From contig JAFUDQ010000002.1 in assembly GCA_017459075.1 (NCBI GenBank), positions 1 through 44,637 of the forward strand: a stretch of DNA of 44,637 bases. The letters are read 5' to 3'. The notes under the pieces are model-generated. The model saw only the letters and a list, made by a program, of their open reading frames with translations, was not told the origin of the DNA and ran no database searches. The position numbers were made by a program, and so were the translations under genes. This stretch comes from Bacteroidales bacterium. GTDB taxonomy: Bacteria > Bacteroidota > Bacteroidia > Bacteroidales > UBA932. This document shows positions 16,924-25,852 of the stretch, piece by piece (position 1 is the stretch's first letter; the number at the start of each line of letters is the position of its first letter).

Positions 16924-18505
16924 ACCTTTCAAACACCTGGTTAATAACATCCGATTTATCAGGATATGTCGACAGTAGCTTGGCCCTGAGCGTCTTTATG
17001 TCCGTTACATCCGAAGTCAGGACTTTGCAAATCTTCTCTTTCCCTATACCGCGTTCATCAAGATATGTGAAAATCTGGGGATGGAACCAGAAATTGGAAC
17101 CGGCCACGGGCATTTCACCGCCGTAACGCTCATTGTATATTTTGTTTTGCATATAATAAGCCCACATCTCCCCAACTTCGCAATAACCGCAGTCATCATC
17201 GCCGTCTGCTCCATAAGCCTCTTTGCCATGCAGTACGACGGATTTCAATACATATTTTACATACTTGTCCCAATATTTGTTCCCGACATTCTTGTAATGG
17301 CTGGTATGCGCCATTTCGTGGATTGTATCCAGGTAGATATCGGCAAAAGACTGGGCATCCTTGGTTCCAATCGTAATGTCAGGGAGGAAGAGTTTCAATA
17401 TTCCGGCAAAAGTGCCAAGGTATTTCCCTATAATGGTATTGTCTATCATCGCACCGTGCTTCAGCATTGGTGCGCTGGAGCAGGCAAGCCCCCTGAAAAG
17501 CCAAATCCTGATTGAGCCGGGAGGAGGCGTAACCCCGCCTTCATTCTCTTTGCACATTGTTATGTAATCATAAGCAGCACAGGTGATTACGCTCCGGCAG
17601 AATAGCTTGTTGTTAGAGTTCTTGTCAATCGTAAAATCCAGTCCCTCCTTGGGCCCTTTCCCAAGCGTAGACATTGAAGCCGGCACAAGAATCCAGTTGA
17701 AGCCTATGGCAAAGCCGGCTTTGTTCTTGAACATTATCCTGTACCTTGGCCTGGAGGCAAAACTTCGGCTAATCTTGTAATAACCATCCCTGTCTGTGTA
17801 CGTTGTAGAAAACTTGACGAAGGAATTGCAGACTATCTTTACTCCCGGCAGGCCGAAAGGCTTTCCGCCATTCGCATTCTCATCGACGATGGTAATACGT
17901 CCCTGCGGCTTTGCAAGCGCGCCGCCCTTTGTTTCCACCGGTTCATAAAGGTCTTCATTACCCGTAAGCCGATATGCCTCTTTCTCAACCGCAAGCCAGT
18001 CAATCCCGTCATCGGCCCTTGTAGTTGGATCATTCTCAGAGATATAGCAATGGTCCAGAATCTCATACTTGATATCCCTCGGGAAGATGAAGTCTTCCGG
18101 AAGTACGCAATACTGCCAGGTAATCTCATCTTCCTCTATTTCAGGGTCGTGATAGTAGTCTCCATCCTTAATAATGGCATAGTCCATGGGATGGTCCAGG
18201 AATTCTATTCCCATTTCCTGAAGGGCAACCATCTGGTCATCATTTTCCGGAAGGAAGCGGGCATAAATGTCTGTAGGTTTGATGTCAATCCTGGAAGCTT
18301 TTGTAGGATAGAGTGACTGTATAGCCTTTGTTACATTGGCTACGGAATAAGGGTCTTCCAGCTTTTCACCAAGTTCTATCATCTCGTGTGAAATGAACTC
18401 GGCAGCTGTTTCATCAGAGATGTAGGTATCTATAACCTCCGTCTTGTCACATCCGCAAAGACACAGGACAAGAACTGCGACAAAGCAATAAAAATTTCTT
18501 TTCAT
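16913..18505 (-). CDS. Putative zinc metallopeptidase lipoprotein (HExxH)
   Basis: 530 aa from MKRNFYCF (8 residues shorter than the longest frame). The signal peptide has a lipobox LCGC with Cys19. An N-terminal region of unknown fold is followed by a carboxypeptidase-regulatory-like Ig domain (about 202-260: GRITIVDENANGG, GVKI, TDRDGYYKI). The C-terminal part has HEMAH (396-400) and a downstream EVGEMWAYY (443-451) that could supply the third zinc ligand. It should therefore be a surface- or periplasm-facing lipid-anchored zincin. The substrate is unknown. It is first in an operon with the DUF3575 and FimB-like genes. Confidence 0.7.
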   Translation of the reverse strand: MKRNFYCFVAVLVLCLCGCDKTEVIDTYISDETAAEFISHEMIELGEKLEDPYSVANVTKAIQSLYPTKASRIDIKPTDIYARFLPENDDQMVALQEMGIEFLDHPMDYAIIKDGDYYHDPEIEEDEITWQYCVLPEDFIFPRDIKYEILDHCYISENDPTTRADDGIDWLAVEKEAYRLTGNEDLYEPVETKGGALAKPQGRITIVDENANGGKPFGLPGVKIVCNSFVKFSTTYTDRDGYYKISRSFASRPRYRIMFKNKAGFAIGFNWILVPASMSTLGKGPKEGLDFTIDKNSNNKLFCRSVITCAAYDYITMCKENEGGVTPPPGSIRIWLFRGLACSSAPMLKHGAMIDNTIIGKYLGTFAGILKLFLPDITIGTKDAQSFADIYLDTIHEMAHTSHYKNVGNKYWDKYVKYVLKSVVLHGKEAYGADGDDDCGYCEVGEMWAYYMQNKIYNERYGGEMPVAGSNFWFHPQIFTYLDERGIGKEKICKVLTSDVTDIKTLRAKLLSTYPDKSDVINQVFERYGK

Positions 18506-18528
18506 ATCTTTCCTTTTTTTAGTCGGCA

Positions 18529-18536
18529 CAAAAGTA
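18529..18536 (-). promoter_or_regulatory. -7 promoter element of the metallopeptidase operon
   Basis: Minus-strand TACTTTTG matches TAnnTTTG, 23 nt before the ATG. No convincing -33 element was seen. Confidence 0.5.
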
Positions 18537-18579
18537 TCGGCAAAAAAAGGTTTTATGAAAAAAGTAAACGTTTAATTGA

Positions 18580-18619
18580 AAAAATCGGCCTCTGAAGCAT
18601 CTCAGAGGCCGTTTTTTTT
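18580..18619. terminator. Bidirectional terminator downstream of guaA
   Basis: 10-bp perfect stem (18586-18595 with 18602-18611), a 6-nt loop, T8 on the plus side and a run of A on the other side (T run on the minus strand). It lies between guaA and the metallopeptidase operon, both minus strand, and so ends guaA. The rest of 18506-18730 holds no gene. Confidence 0.88.
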
Positions 18620-18730
18620 GTCAAAGAACACGCTTTTTGCAGGACACTTTTTGAAAATCCCCGTTTTGGTTTCTTTATACATTTGACAGTCAATTACTTA
18701 CAAAACAAAAAACGTGTGGCACATTTGGGA

Positions 18731-20308
18731 TTATTCCCATTCTATAGTTGCCGGCGGTTTGGAGGAGATGTCGTAAACAACGCGGTTTACACCCTTGACC
18801 TTCCGGATAATATCATTACTAACCTCTGCAAGGAAATCGTAAGGGAAACGGAACCAGTCCGCCGTCATCGCATCGGTAGAAACAACGGCCCTGAGGGCAA
18901 CAGCATTTTCATAAGTACGCTCATCGCCCATGACACCCACACTTTGAACAGGAAGCAGGATAACCCCGGCCTGCCAGATAGCATCGTAAAGATTGCTTGC
19001 CCTGCGGGAAGGGTCGGAAGCAGACGGATAATCATCGCACCGCCAGCTCCTCAGACCGCGGATAAAGATATCATCGGCCTCCCTTAATATATTAAGCTTC
19101 TCCTTTGTTATGTCGCCGATGATTCTGATTGCAAGGGAAGGACCAGGGAAGGGATGACGGCCGATAAGCTCTTCCTTGATGCCAAGGGCACGGCCCACAC
19201 GGCGGACCTCATCCTTGAACAGCAGGCGCAAAGGCTCTACAATCTTAAGATTCATCCTTTCGGGCAATCCGCCAACATTGTGGTGGGACTTGATTTTGGC
19301 AGCGGCACCTTCAATCCCGGCAGACTCAATAACATCCGGGTAGATTGTTCCTTGACCAAGGAATTTTACGCCCTCGATGCCCTTTGCATATTTTTCAAAA
19401 GTTTCAACAAACAGGCTGCCTATAATCTTCCTCTTCTGCTCAGGCTCCTTCACGCCGGCAAGGGCGGAAAGGAAGGCCTCTGAAGCATCGGCGCCTATAA
19501 CATTGAGGCCCATATCTTCGTAAGAATCAAGCACTTGCTCATATTCACCCTTACGCAGGAGACCGTTATTTACGAAGATGCAGGTAAGATTGTGGCCGAT
19601 GGCTTTGTCAAGCAGGACAGCGGCAACGGTGGAATCAACTCCGCCGCTGAGGCCAAGGACAACCTTGTCCTCTCCCACCTGCTCCCGAAGATTGGCGATG
19701 CAGGAAGTTATGAAACTCTCTGCCGTCCAGCCGCCGGAGCAGCCGCAAACCTTGTAGCAGAAGTTGGAAAGCATCGTACCGCCTTCTTCGCTGTGGAAAA
19801 CTTCCGGGTGGAACTGGAAGCCGTATACATTCCGGCCTTCCATCCTGAAGGCAGCGTTGTCAAGTCCCTCGGTGCTACCAAGAAGAACGGCTCCTTCCGG
19901 AAGACGGGTAATGCTGTCTCCATGCGACATCCATACGGTAGACCCTCCGGGAACGCCTTCAAAAATGGGGTCGTTTTTAAGAATTGACAGGTGGGCCCTG
20001 CCGTATTCCCTTGAGCCGGAAGCTTTTACCTCTCCTCCGTAGAACTTTGCCATAAACTGGGCGCCATAGCATATTCCAAGAACCGGAACTGTTTTTTCAA
20101 GGGCGGGGAGGTCTATGGACGGTGCGTTGACATCGTTGACAGAACAAGGACTGCCGGAGATTATGACTCCTTTTATGCTCTCGTCCAGAGCCGATACCGG
20201 TTTGTAATAGGGCTGAATCTCACAATAGATTCCTGCTTCGCGAAGTCTGCGGCCAATAAGCGTGGTTACCTGTGATCCGCAGTCCAGAATTATTATCTTT
20301 TCAAGCAT
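18731..20308 (-). CDS. guaA: GMP synthase (glutamine-hydrolysing)
   Basis: 525 aa, complete. The N-terminal class I glutamine amidotransferase has Cys80 (GICYGAQ), His167 and Glu169 (FQFHPEV). The ATP-pyrophosphatase domain has the PP-loop SGGVDS (221-226), and the C-terminal dimerisation domain ends in PPATIEWE. It converts XMP to GMP using ATP and glutamine. It is a single-gene unit with its own divergent promoter (20338-20345) and the terminator at 18580-18619. Confidence 0.98.
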   Translation of the reverse strand: MLEKIIILDCGSQVTTLIGRRLREAGIYCEIQPYYKPVSALDESIKGVIISGSPCSVNDVNAPSIDLPALEKTVPVLGICYGAQFMAKFYGGEVKASGSREYGRAHLSILKNDPIFEGVPGGSTVWMSHGDSITRLPEGAVLLGSTEGLDNAAFRMEGRNVYGFQFHPEVFHSEEGGTMLSNFCYKVCGCSGGWTAESFITSCIANLREQVGEDKVVLGLSGGVDSTVAAVLLDKAIGHNLTCIFVNNGLLRKGEYEQVLDSYEDMGLNVIGADASEAFLSALAGVKEPEQKRKIIGSLFVETFEKYAKGIEGVKFLGQGTIYPDVIESAGIEGAAAKIKSHHNVGGLPERMNLKIVEPLRLLFKDEVRRVGRALGIKEELIGRHPFPGPSLAIRIIGDITKEKLNILREADDIFIRGLRSWRCDDYPSASDPSRRASNLYDAIWQAGVILLPVQSVGVMGDERTYENAVALRAVVSTDAMTADWFRFPYDFLAEVSNDIIRKVKGVNRVVYDISSKPPATIEWE

Positions 20309-20337
20309 ACTGTAAGAATTTGCTGATAACCAAGGTG

Positions 20338-20345
20338 CAAATTTA
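20338..20345 (-). promoter_or_regulatory. -7 promoter element of guaA
   Basis: Minus-strand TAAATTTG, 29 nt before the guaA start; matches TAnnTTTG. Confidence 0.65.
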
Positions 20346-20378
20346 GCACAAAAAATTCATTATGTCCTAGGAATTTAG

Positions 20379-20386
20379 TAAATTTG
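20379..20386 (+). promoter_or_regulatory. -7 promoter element of typA
   Basis: TAAATTTG, 25 nt before the typA ATG; divergent from the guaA promoter, with the boxes 33 nt apart. Confidence 0.65.
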
Positions 20387-20411
20387 CAAGATTTTTAATT
20401 GAAAAGAAAAG

Positions 20412-22220
20412 ATGGACGTAAGAAACATTGCTCTGATTGCACACGTAGACCACGGTAAAACCACTATGGTTGACCGTATGATTTATCAGGCAGACCTTGT
20501 TCGCCGCCCGGAGAATCTTGGCGAACTCATACTTGACAACAACGACCTTGAGCGTGAGCGTGGTATCACCATCCTTGCAAAGAATGTATCGGTCGTATAT
20601 AAAGGTGTAAAAATCAATATTATAGACACTCCCGGCCATAGTGACTTTGGAGGCGAAGTGGAGCGCGTGCTTAACATGGCGGACGGTGTCCTCCTTCTGG
20701 TAGACGCCTTCGAAGGTTGCATGCCCCAGACCCGTTTCGTGCTTAACAAAGCCTTGGAAATGGGCAAGAAGCCTATCGTGGTAGTCAATAAGGTAGACAA
20801 GCCCAACTGCCGTCCGGATGAGGTGCAGGAAGAGGTCTTCGACCTTATGTTCTCCCTTGGAGCAACAGAGGAGCAGCTGGACTTCAAGACCATCTTCGGA
20901 AGCGCAAAGCAGGGCTGGATGTCAGAGGACTGGCGCACGCCTACCCAGGATATCACCCCTCTTCTGGATACCATCCTTGAGGTTATTCCCGCTCCTGAAG
21001 AGAAGGAGGGAACTCCACAGATGCTTATATCTTCCCTGGAATATTCTCCTTATGTCGGCCGCATTGCCGTTGGCCGCGTCACAAGAGGAACCCTTCGCGC
21101 CGGCATGAACATCAGCCTTTGCAAAAGGTATGATATCGTTGAGAAGCAGAAGATCAAGCAGCTTATGGTATTCGACGGCCTTGGAAAGAAGAATGTAGAT
21201 GAGGTTCGTTGTGGCGATATCTGCGCCGTTGTCGGAATCGAAGGCTTTGAGATAGGTGATACTATCGCCGATTATGAGAATCCGGAGGCTCTGCCGCCCA
21301 TCGCCGTTGATGAACCGACGATGAGTATGATGTTCTCCATCAATAACTCCCCGTTCTTTGGAAAAGATGGTAAGTATGTGACTTCCAGACATTTGAAAGA
21401 CCGTCTTGACAAAGAGCTGGAGAAGAATCTGGCCCTTCGCGTGAAGCCTGGCCAGAATGCCGATTCGTTCGTTGTCTACGGCCGTGGTGTGCTGCATCTT
21501 TCAGTGCTTATTGAGACTATGCGCCGTGAAGGCTTCGAGCTTCAGGTGGGCCAGCCCAAGGTGCTTGACAAGACCATTAACGGCCAGAGGTGCGAGCCTA
21601 TTGAGGAACTCTCCATAGAGGTCCCGGAAGAGTTCGTGGGAACAGCCATCGAGCTTTCGACAAGGCGCAAGGGCGCCCTTACCCACATGGAACCGCGCGG
21701 AGACCGTACTTTGCTTGAGTTCGATATTCCTACCCGCGGTATGATGGGTCTCAGGAGCAACATGCTTACTGCCACCCAGGGCGAGGCCGTGATTGCACAC
21801 CGCTTCAAAGAGTATCAGCCTTACAAAGGTGAAATCGACCACAGGAACAACGGCTCACTGGTTTCACTTGAGACCGGAAACGCCATTGCTTATTCCATGA
21901 ACAAGCTTCTTGACCGCGGTAAATTCTTCGTCGAACCCGGTGAGGAGATTTACGCAGGCCAGGTTGTAGGTGAGCATACCCGCGAGCGTGACCTTAACGT
22001 GAACATCTGCAAGACCAAGAAGCTTACCAACGTGCGTGCAGCAGGAAGCGATGAGAAGATTATCCTTCCTCCCGCCATCAAGTTCTCCCTTGAAGAGGCC
22101 CTTGAGTACATCCGTGAGGATGAGCTGGTTGAGGTTACTCCTCATTTCATGCGTATCCGCAAGATACTTCTTGACCCTCTTGACCGCAAGCGTCATGGTG
22201 GAGATGACTTTGACGAATAA
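20412..22220 (+). CDS. typA: Translational GTPase TypA/BipA
   Basis: 602 aa, full length. The G domain has the P-loop in AHVDHGKTT (10-18), the switch region with RERGITI, DTPGHSDF, and NKVDKPN for guanine specificity. It continues with the domain II barrel, EF-G-like domains III and V, and the TypA-specific C-terminal domain. It binds ribosomes and supports 50S assembly, particularly under stress or low temperature. It is monocistronic: a new promoter follows before the DUF177 gene. Confidence 0.97.
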   Translation: MDVRNIALIAHVDHGKTTMVDRMIYQADLVRRPENLGELILDNNDLERERGITILAKNVSVVYKGVKINIIDTPGHSDFGGEVERVLNMADGVLLLVDAFEGCMPQTRFVLNKALEMGKKPIVVVNKVDKPNCRPDEVQEEVFDLMFSLGATEEQLDFKTIFGSAKQGWMSEDWRTPTQDITPLLDTILEVIPAPEEKEGTPQMLISSLEYSPYVGRIAVGRVTRGTLRAGMNISLCKRYDIVEKQKIKQLMVFDGLGKKNVDEVRCGDICAVVGIEGFEIGDTIADYENPEALPPIAVDEPTMSMMFSINNSPFFGKDGKYVTSRHLKDRLDKELEKNLALRVKPGQNADSFVVYGRGVLHLSVLIETMRREGFELQVGQPKVLDKTINGQRCEPIEELSIEVPEEFVGTAIELSTRRKGALTHMEPRGDRTLLEFDIPTRGMMGLRSNMLTATQGEAVIAHRFKEYQPYKGEIDHRNNGSLVSLETGNAIAYSMNKLLDRGKFFVEPGEEIYAGQVVGEHTRERDLNVNICKTKKLTNVRAAGSDEKIILPPAIKFSLEEALEYIREDELVEVTPHFMRIRKILLDPLDRKRHGGDDFDE

Positions 22221-22247
22221 GCCGTTTTGGTTATTTCAAGTAATTTA

Positions 22248-22280
22248 TTTGGTATTTTTTGAAAAGATTTACTATCTTTG
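22248..22280 (+). promoter_or_regulatory. Promoter of the DUF177-rpmF operon
   Basis: TTTG at 22248-22251, 21-nt spacer, then TATCTTTG at 22273-22280: a full match to the Bacteroidetes promoter architecture. It rules out the longer DUF177 start at 22278, which falls inside the -7 box. Confidence 0.8.
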
Positions 22281-22307
22281 CAGCCCTTAAAATCTGTTTA
22301 CTGCAAA

Positions 22308-22853
22308 ATGGACGATAATTTGCTCATACAGTTAAATGGATTGCCCGATGGAAGCAAGCGTTACCATTGGGATTTAGGGAAAGAGTTCTTTGCATCCTTT
22401 GGAAATTCCGAGATCCTTGAAGCTGCTGTTAGTGTAGGTGTAAAGCTTGAAAAATCAGGTGATTACATAGGGCTTGACATTGATCTTGACGGAAAGGTAA
22501 CTGTCCCTTGCGACAGGTGTCTTGCTCCACTTGAGTTGGAGGTAAGGGATACTTTTTACCTGAGTGTCAAGTTTGGCAGCGGAGATTTTATCAAGGATGA
22601 AGAAGCGCAGCCCGCAGGCGATGGCGGAGATTTCAGGGAGATTGTTTGGCTCCCGGAAGACGCCGAAGGGATAGATATAAGGCAAGATGTATATGATTAC
22701 ACTTACCTGAATCTTCCCAGCCGAAAGGTTCATGATGAGGGTTACTGCGACCCTGACGTGGTGCGCTACCTTGGAAGGGACAAGGCTACGGTGAGCGGGA
22801 ATAACCCGTTTGAGTCACTTAAGGACGTCTTGCTCAAAGACCTTGGGTTGTAA
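22308..22853 (+). CDS. DUF177 (YceD-like) protein
   Basis: 181 aa from the ATG at 22308 (MDDNLLIQLNGLPDG). It contains the DUF177/YceD signature CDRCLAPLE in the middle and an acidic stretch, then a conserved YDYTYLNLPS-type segment near the C-terminus. The family is linked to 23S rRNA accumulation and is almost always directly upstream of rpmF, as here (37 nt). Weak points: the function is indirect and known from other lineages. Confidence 0.88.
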   Translation: MDDNLLIQLNGLPDGSKRYHWDLGKEFFASFGNSEILEAAVSVGVKLEKSGDYIGLDIDLDGKVTVPCDRCLAPLELEVRDTFYLSVKFGSGDFIKDEEAQPAGDGGDFREIVWLPEDAEGIDIRQDVYDYTYLNLPSRKVHDEGYCDPDVVRYLGRDKATVSGNNPFESLKDVLLKDLGL

Positions 22854-22890
22854 AGATTTTTATGAATAATAATTAAAAAGTTATATAACA

Positions 22891-23073
22891 ATGGCACATC
22901 CTAAACACAAACTCTCCAAGCAGAGAAGAGATAAGAGAAGAACTCACGACTTTGCAGCAGTTCCCACTCTTGCAACTTGCCCCAACTGCGGAGCAACTGT
23001 AATTTACCATCGCGTATGCCCTGAGTGCGGTTACTATCGTGGCCGTCAGATCATCGTGAAGGACGCTGAGTAA
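22891..23073 (+). CDS. rpmF: 50S ribosomal protein L32
   Basis: 60 aa. It starts MAHPKHKLSKQRRDKRRTH and contains two CxxC pairs (CPNCG and CPECG), the zinc-ribbon form of L32. It is co-transcribed with DUF177. tRNA-Arg follows after 11 nt, possibly on the same transcript. Confidence 0.97.
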   Translation: MAHPKHKLSKQRRDKRRTHDFAAVPTLATCPNCGATVIYHRVCPECGYYRGRQIIVKDAE

Positions 23074-23084
23074 ATAGCGTAAAT

Positions 23085-23156
23085 GGCTCGATAGTTCAAC
23101 GGATAGAACGGAAGTTTCCTAAACTTTAAATCGTGGTTCGATTCCACGTCGGGCTA
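23085..23156 (+). tRNA. tRNA-Arg (anticodon CCT)
   Basis: 72 nt. The acceptor stem GGCTCGA pairs with TCGGGCT (two wobble pairs), the T arm is GTGGTTCGATTCCAC, and the anticodon stem-loop has the loop TTCCTAA giving CCT, which reads AGG. CCA is not encoded. No promoter lies between it and rpmF, so read-through from rpmF is likely. Confidence 0.93.
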
Positions 23157-23162
23157 CAAAAA

Positions 23163-23191
23163 GGGGTTGGCTTTTAAGCCAGCCCCTTTTT
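23163..23191 (+). terminator. Terminator after tRNA-Arg
   Basis: 11-bp stem (23163-23173 with 23176-23186, one G-T pair) followed by TTTTT. The stem extends with flanking A/T pairs. Confidence 0.92.
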
Positions 23192-23222
23192 GTAGTGTTA
23201 ATAATTGCCTTTAAATAGTTCA

Positions 23223-23246
23223 AAATCCTCGTACGCGAGGATTTTT
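23223..23246 (+). terminator. Second hairpin between tRNA-Arg and argR
   Basis: 9-bp perfect stem (23223-23231 with 23236-23244), 4-nt loop TACG, in a T6 run. It is probably a backup terminator. It directly abuts the ARG-box-like site, so it also lies in the argR control region. Confidence 0.65.
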
Positions 23247-23260
23247 TGCATAATTATTAC
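23247..23260 (+). promoter_or_regulatory. ARG-box-like operator in the argR promoter
   Basis: TGCATAATTATTAC matches the E. coli-type ARG box TGAATAATTATTCA at 11 of 14 positions, including the whole central ATAATTATT. It sits directly upstream of, and touching, the -7 box (23261-23268), where bound ArgR would block RNA polymerase. Autoregulation is inferred. Confidence 0.6.
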
Positions 23261-23268
23261 TATATTTG
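23261..23268 (+). promoter_or_regulatory. -7 promoter element of argR
   Basis: TATATTTG matches TAnnTTTG, 27 nt before the argR ATG. Confidence 0.7.
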
Positions 23269-23295
23269 TATTCCTAACTACATAAAAGAAAACCA

Positions 23296-23763
23296 ATGAA
23301 AGAAAGCAGGCAAAGAGCGATACTCAGGATCCTCGGAAGACGCAAAGTACATAACCAGGAGGAACTTTTGAAGTATCTTGAAAAGGAAGGAATCAAGGCT
23401 ACCCAGGCAACGATTTCAAGGGATTTGACACAGCTTAAGATTGTGAAAATGCATAATCCTGATGACAATTCTGCATTTTTCTCTGTCCCTTCGGACTCCC
23501 TGCACGTGGTTCCGGACATCACCCATTTAGTATCGGGAATCGTAAGCATTGATTTTTCAATGCCGATATGTGTCGTTAAGACCAGTCCCGGATATGCAAA
23601 TATGATCGGCGCCGTAATTGACACTAAATGCGGAGACATGATTATGGGTTCAGTGGCCGGTGATGACACCTTGTTCATCGCCCTGAAGCAGGGAATCACT
23701 GTGGAAGATGTGAAAACCCATCTGGCCGAAAAAATCCCTGGAGCGGAAACCAAGTTCTTGTAA
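23296..23763 (+). CDS. argR: Arginine repressor ArgR
   Basis: 155 aa, normal length. The N-terminal winged helix-turn-helix (about 1-70) has the ATQATISRDLTQL recognition segment. The C-terminal oligomerisation and arginine-binding domain has the GDD motif in AGDDTLFIAL. The hexamer senses arginine and represses arginine biosynthesis. No arg biosynthesis genes are in the window. It starts a run with the 690-aa protein (15 nt gap) and beyond. Confidence 0.95.
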   Translation: MKESRQRAILRILGRRKVHNQEELLKYLEKEGIKATQATISRDLTQLKIVKMHNPDDNSAFFSVPSDSLHVVPDITHLVSGIVSIDFSMPICVVKTSPGYANMIGAVIDTKCGDMIMGSVAGDDTLFIALKQGITVEDVKTHLAEKIPGAETKFL

Positions 23764-23778
23764 ACAGGAGGCATTCCG

Positions 23779-25851
23779 ATGCAGAAGAAGACCATTATAC
23801 AGATTATCCTAGTTGTTGCCCTGCTTGCAGTTGTGGGCACCGCAGTCGTTTTCCTGTTCTCTGACAAGAAGACTGACGGCGGAAATCTTGAGAGCATGAT
23901 TGAAAATCGCGCGCATGCAGAAGCCGGAACGGATTATCCCGGCCTTGCCGCAGTGCCGATGGATGCAGCCATGATGCTCTGTAACAATTCCCTGTCTTCT
24001 GCCCTGGATATGCTAAGGGACGAATCTGCGATTTTCCATTCCCTTTTCTGTGGAACCGGAAAGCTGAGCCTCTCTCCGTTTGCAGACAGCCTGGCGAAGT
24101 CTTCTTTTGCAAAAACCAGCGCATCCTGCGTTGTTTCAATGCATTACAGCCGTGACCTTGAGCCCCTGATGGTGCTCTCCGGCTGCAAGAAGAGCGCAGT
24201 CCGCGAAGGCATTGTCTCGCTTGCAAGAGCATGCTGGCTTGAGGCTGAACAGGGCCCTGATTCAACATCGGTGGTAATCAGCCCTTCGCAGAGCCTTGTG
24301 GCCGCCTCTGTTCGTCATCTTCAGGTGGGAGCCTCAATACTTGATGACCAGAAGTTTACAGACGCCGCCTCTTTGACAGGAGGACGCGATGCCGTCTTCT
24401 TCGTGGGTAAATTCGCCCCTAAGGTGACAGGACTTTTTCTTTCCGGCAATTATGTCGATACCGGAAAATTTTTCGCTTCCTATGCCGATGTCCTGGCCTT
24501 CGTGCCGGAGAAAACAAAGACCGGATATAGGCTGAAAGTTCTTGATGCGTGCAGCGAAAAACCCTTGTACCGCATTGGCAGCATCGGCGATGGAAAATCA
24601 ACCGCTGCAGCTGAGGTCCTGCCATCAGAAACTGTTTTTGCCGTAAGCATGTCAGTTGGCGATATGGCCCTGTATCTGGAAAAATATAAGAAATTCCTTG
24701 ATGCCAACGCTAAATTGTCCGGATATTCAGATTCTGCTGAGAAGTGGGCCAAAGGCCTGGATATTAAGGAGATAGCCAAGGCTGAAGTTCGCATAGAGAA
24801 TGCTTTCTCACAGATCCTCTGCATAAAGACAGGTCCTAAGTTGTCTGCCAGCGTGCTGCTTCGTGACACGGGTATGGAGTCCTTGAAGGAGTATCGGACA
24901 TCCATTCTGCCTTATGCATATGCAAGTTATGCTTCAAAACAGTTCGGCAGTCTTTTCTCAATTCCGGAGGAGAGCTATTTCTTCTACCGCGACGGATGGA
25001 TTGTCGTTGGAAGCAACAAGACTTTGACCGACCTTCTTGTAGAAGATTCAGAGCCATTGTCCGAGTCAATCGGAAAGACTGGGATAAAGCTTACGGAGTC
25101 TCCCGTAGTATATTATGACATAGCTGCTAATTCTGAGCGTCTTGGGGATGTTTTCGATAAGGTACGCATGGCCCCCGCCATCCAAAAGACCATTGGGGGC
25201 ACTTCAGGAGAGGTTTTTGCTATGTCTGGAAAAGAAATGACTGTCTGCCGTTTCGCTCCCGTGGCATCCAAGACAAAGGCAGACCCTTCAGCAGTTGAGA
25301 TCCCTTCAGGGCCTTTTGCCGTAACCAATTCAGGCACAGGCAAAAAGAACTCGCTGTCCCAGAATGCAGACAACTCCCTTGTCCTTAAGGATGAGAAAGG
25401 TAGTACCTTGTGGACCAAGTCTTTCCCCGGGAGGATTTGCGGAGCGGTAGGGGAGACCGATTATTATAATAACAAGAAGATTCAGTTTGTCGTGGTTTCC
25501 GGGTCAAAGCTTTATATGCTTGACCGTCTTGGAAGGGTAGTCAAGGACTTCCCGGCAGAGCTCGGGAAAGAAGTCATACTTGGTCCTGCCATCTATGATT
25601 TCTCCGGGGCGCACGGCTATTCAGCTTTAGTATTGCATGCAGACAACACCATCGGCCTTTATGATATTCACGGCCGCGTGCGTCAGGGATGGAAGGGGAT
25701 AGCTCCTCCGGAGCAGGTTGTTACTCTCCCTGAGCTGGAAACGCGTGACGGCAAGAAGGTCTGGAAGGTGACGACGGTGTCAAAAGTATATATTTATCCG
25801 TTTAACGGAGGTGATAAACCTATTTCAAAGGAAAAACGAAAGAATAAGTAA
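23779..25851 (+). CDS. Membrane-anchored protein with C-terminal propeller-like repeats, function unknown
   Basis: 690 aa. One N-terminal transmembrane helix (about 7-29) with no cleavage site; the rest is probably periplasmic. The middle region (about 50-480) has no motif I recognise. The C-terminal 180 residues contain repeated strand patterns (LVLKDEKGSTLWTKSFPG, SKLYMLDRLGRVVKDFPAEL, NTIGLYDIHGRVRQGW) like blades of a PQQ/WD-type beta-propeller. Similar tails occur in Bacteroidetes hypothetical proteins by my recollection. AGGAGG (23766-23771) precedes the ATG by 7 nt, unusual for this genome. It is downstream of argR and 1 nt upstream of the acyl-CoA synthetase ATG. Confidence 0.75.
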   Translation: MQKKTIIQIILVVALLAVVGTAVVFLFSDKKTDGGNLESMIENRAHAEAGTDYPGLAAVPMDAAMMLCNNSLSSALDMLRDESAIFHSLFCGTGKLSLSPFADSLAKSSFAKTSASCVVSMHYSRDLEPLMVLSGCKKSAVREGIVSLARACWLEAEQGPDSTSVVISPSQSLVAASVRHLQVGASILDDQKFTDAASLTGGRDAVFFVGKFAPKVTGLFLSGNYVDTGKFFASYADVLAFVPEKTKTGYRLKVLDACSEKPLYRIGSIGDGKSTAAAEVLPSETVFAVSMSVGDMALYLEKYKKFLDANAKLSGYSDSAEKWAKGLDIKEIAKAEVRIENAFSQILCIKTGPKLSASVLLRDTGMESLKEYRTSILPYAYASYASKQFGSLFSIPEESYFFYRDGWIVVGSNKTLTDLLVEDSEPLSESIGKTGIKLTESPVVYYDIAANSERLGDVFDKVRMAPAIQKTIGGTSGEVFAMSGKEMTVCRFAPVASKTKADPSAVEIPSGPFAVTNSGTGKKNSLSQNADNSLVLKDEKGSTLWTKSFPGRICGAVGETDYYNNKKIQFVVVSGSKLYMLDRLGRVVKDFPAELGKEVILGPAIYDFSGAHGYSALVLHADNTIGLYDIHGRVRQGWKGIAPPEQVVTLPELETRDGKKVWKVTTVSKVYIYPFNGGDKPISKEKRKNK

Positions 25852-25852
25852 T

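Noticed and set aside
18678-18685. TACATTTG, a -7-like box on the plus strand downstream of guaA
   Set aside because: No gene follows on the plus strand (it would read into guaA antisense) and no TTTG lies at 19-21 nt upstream.
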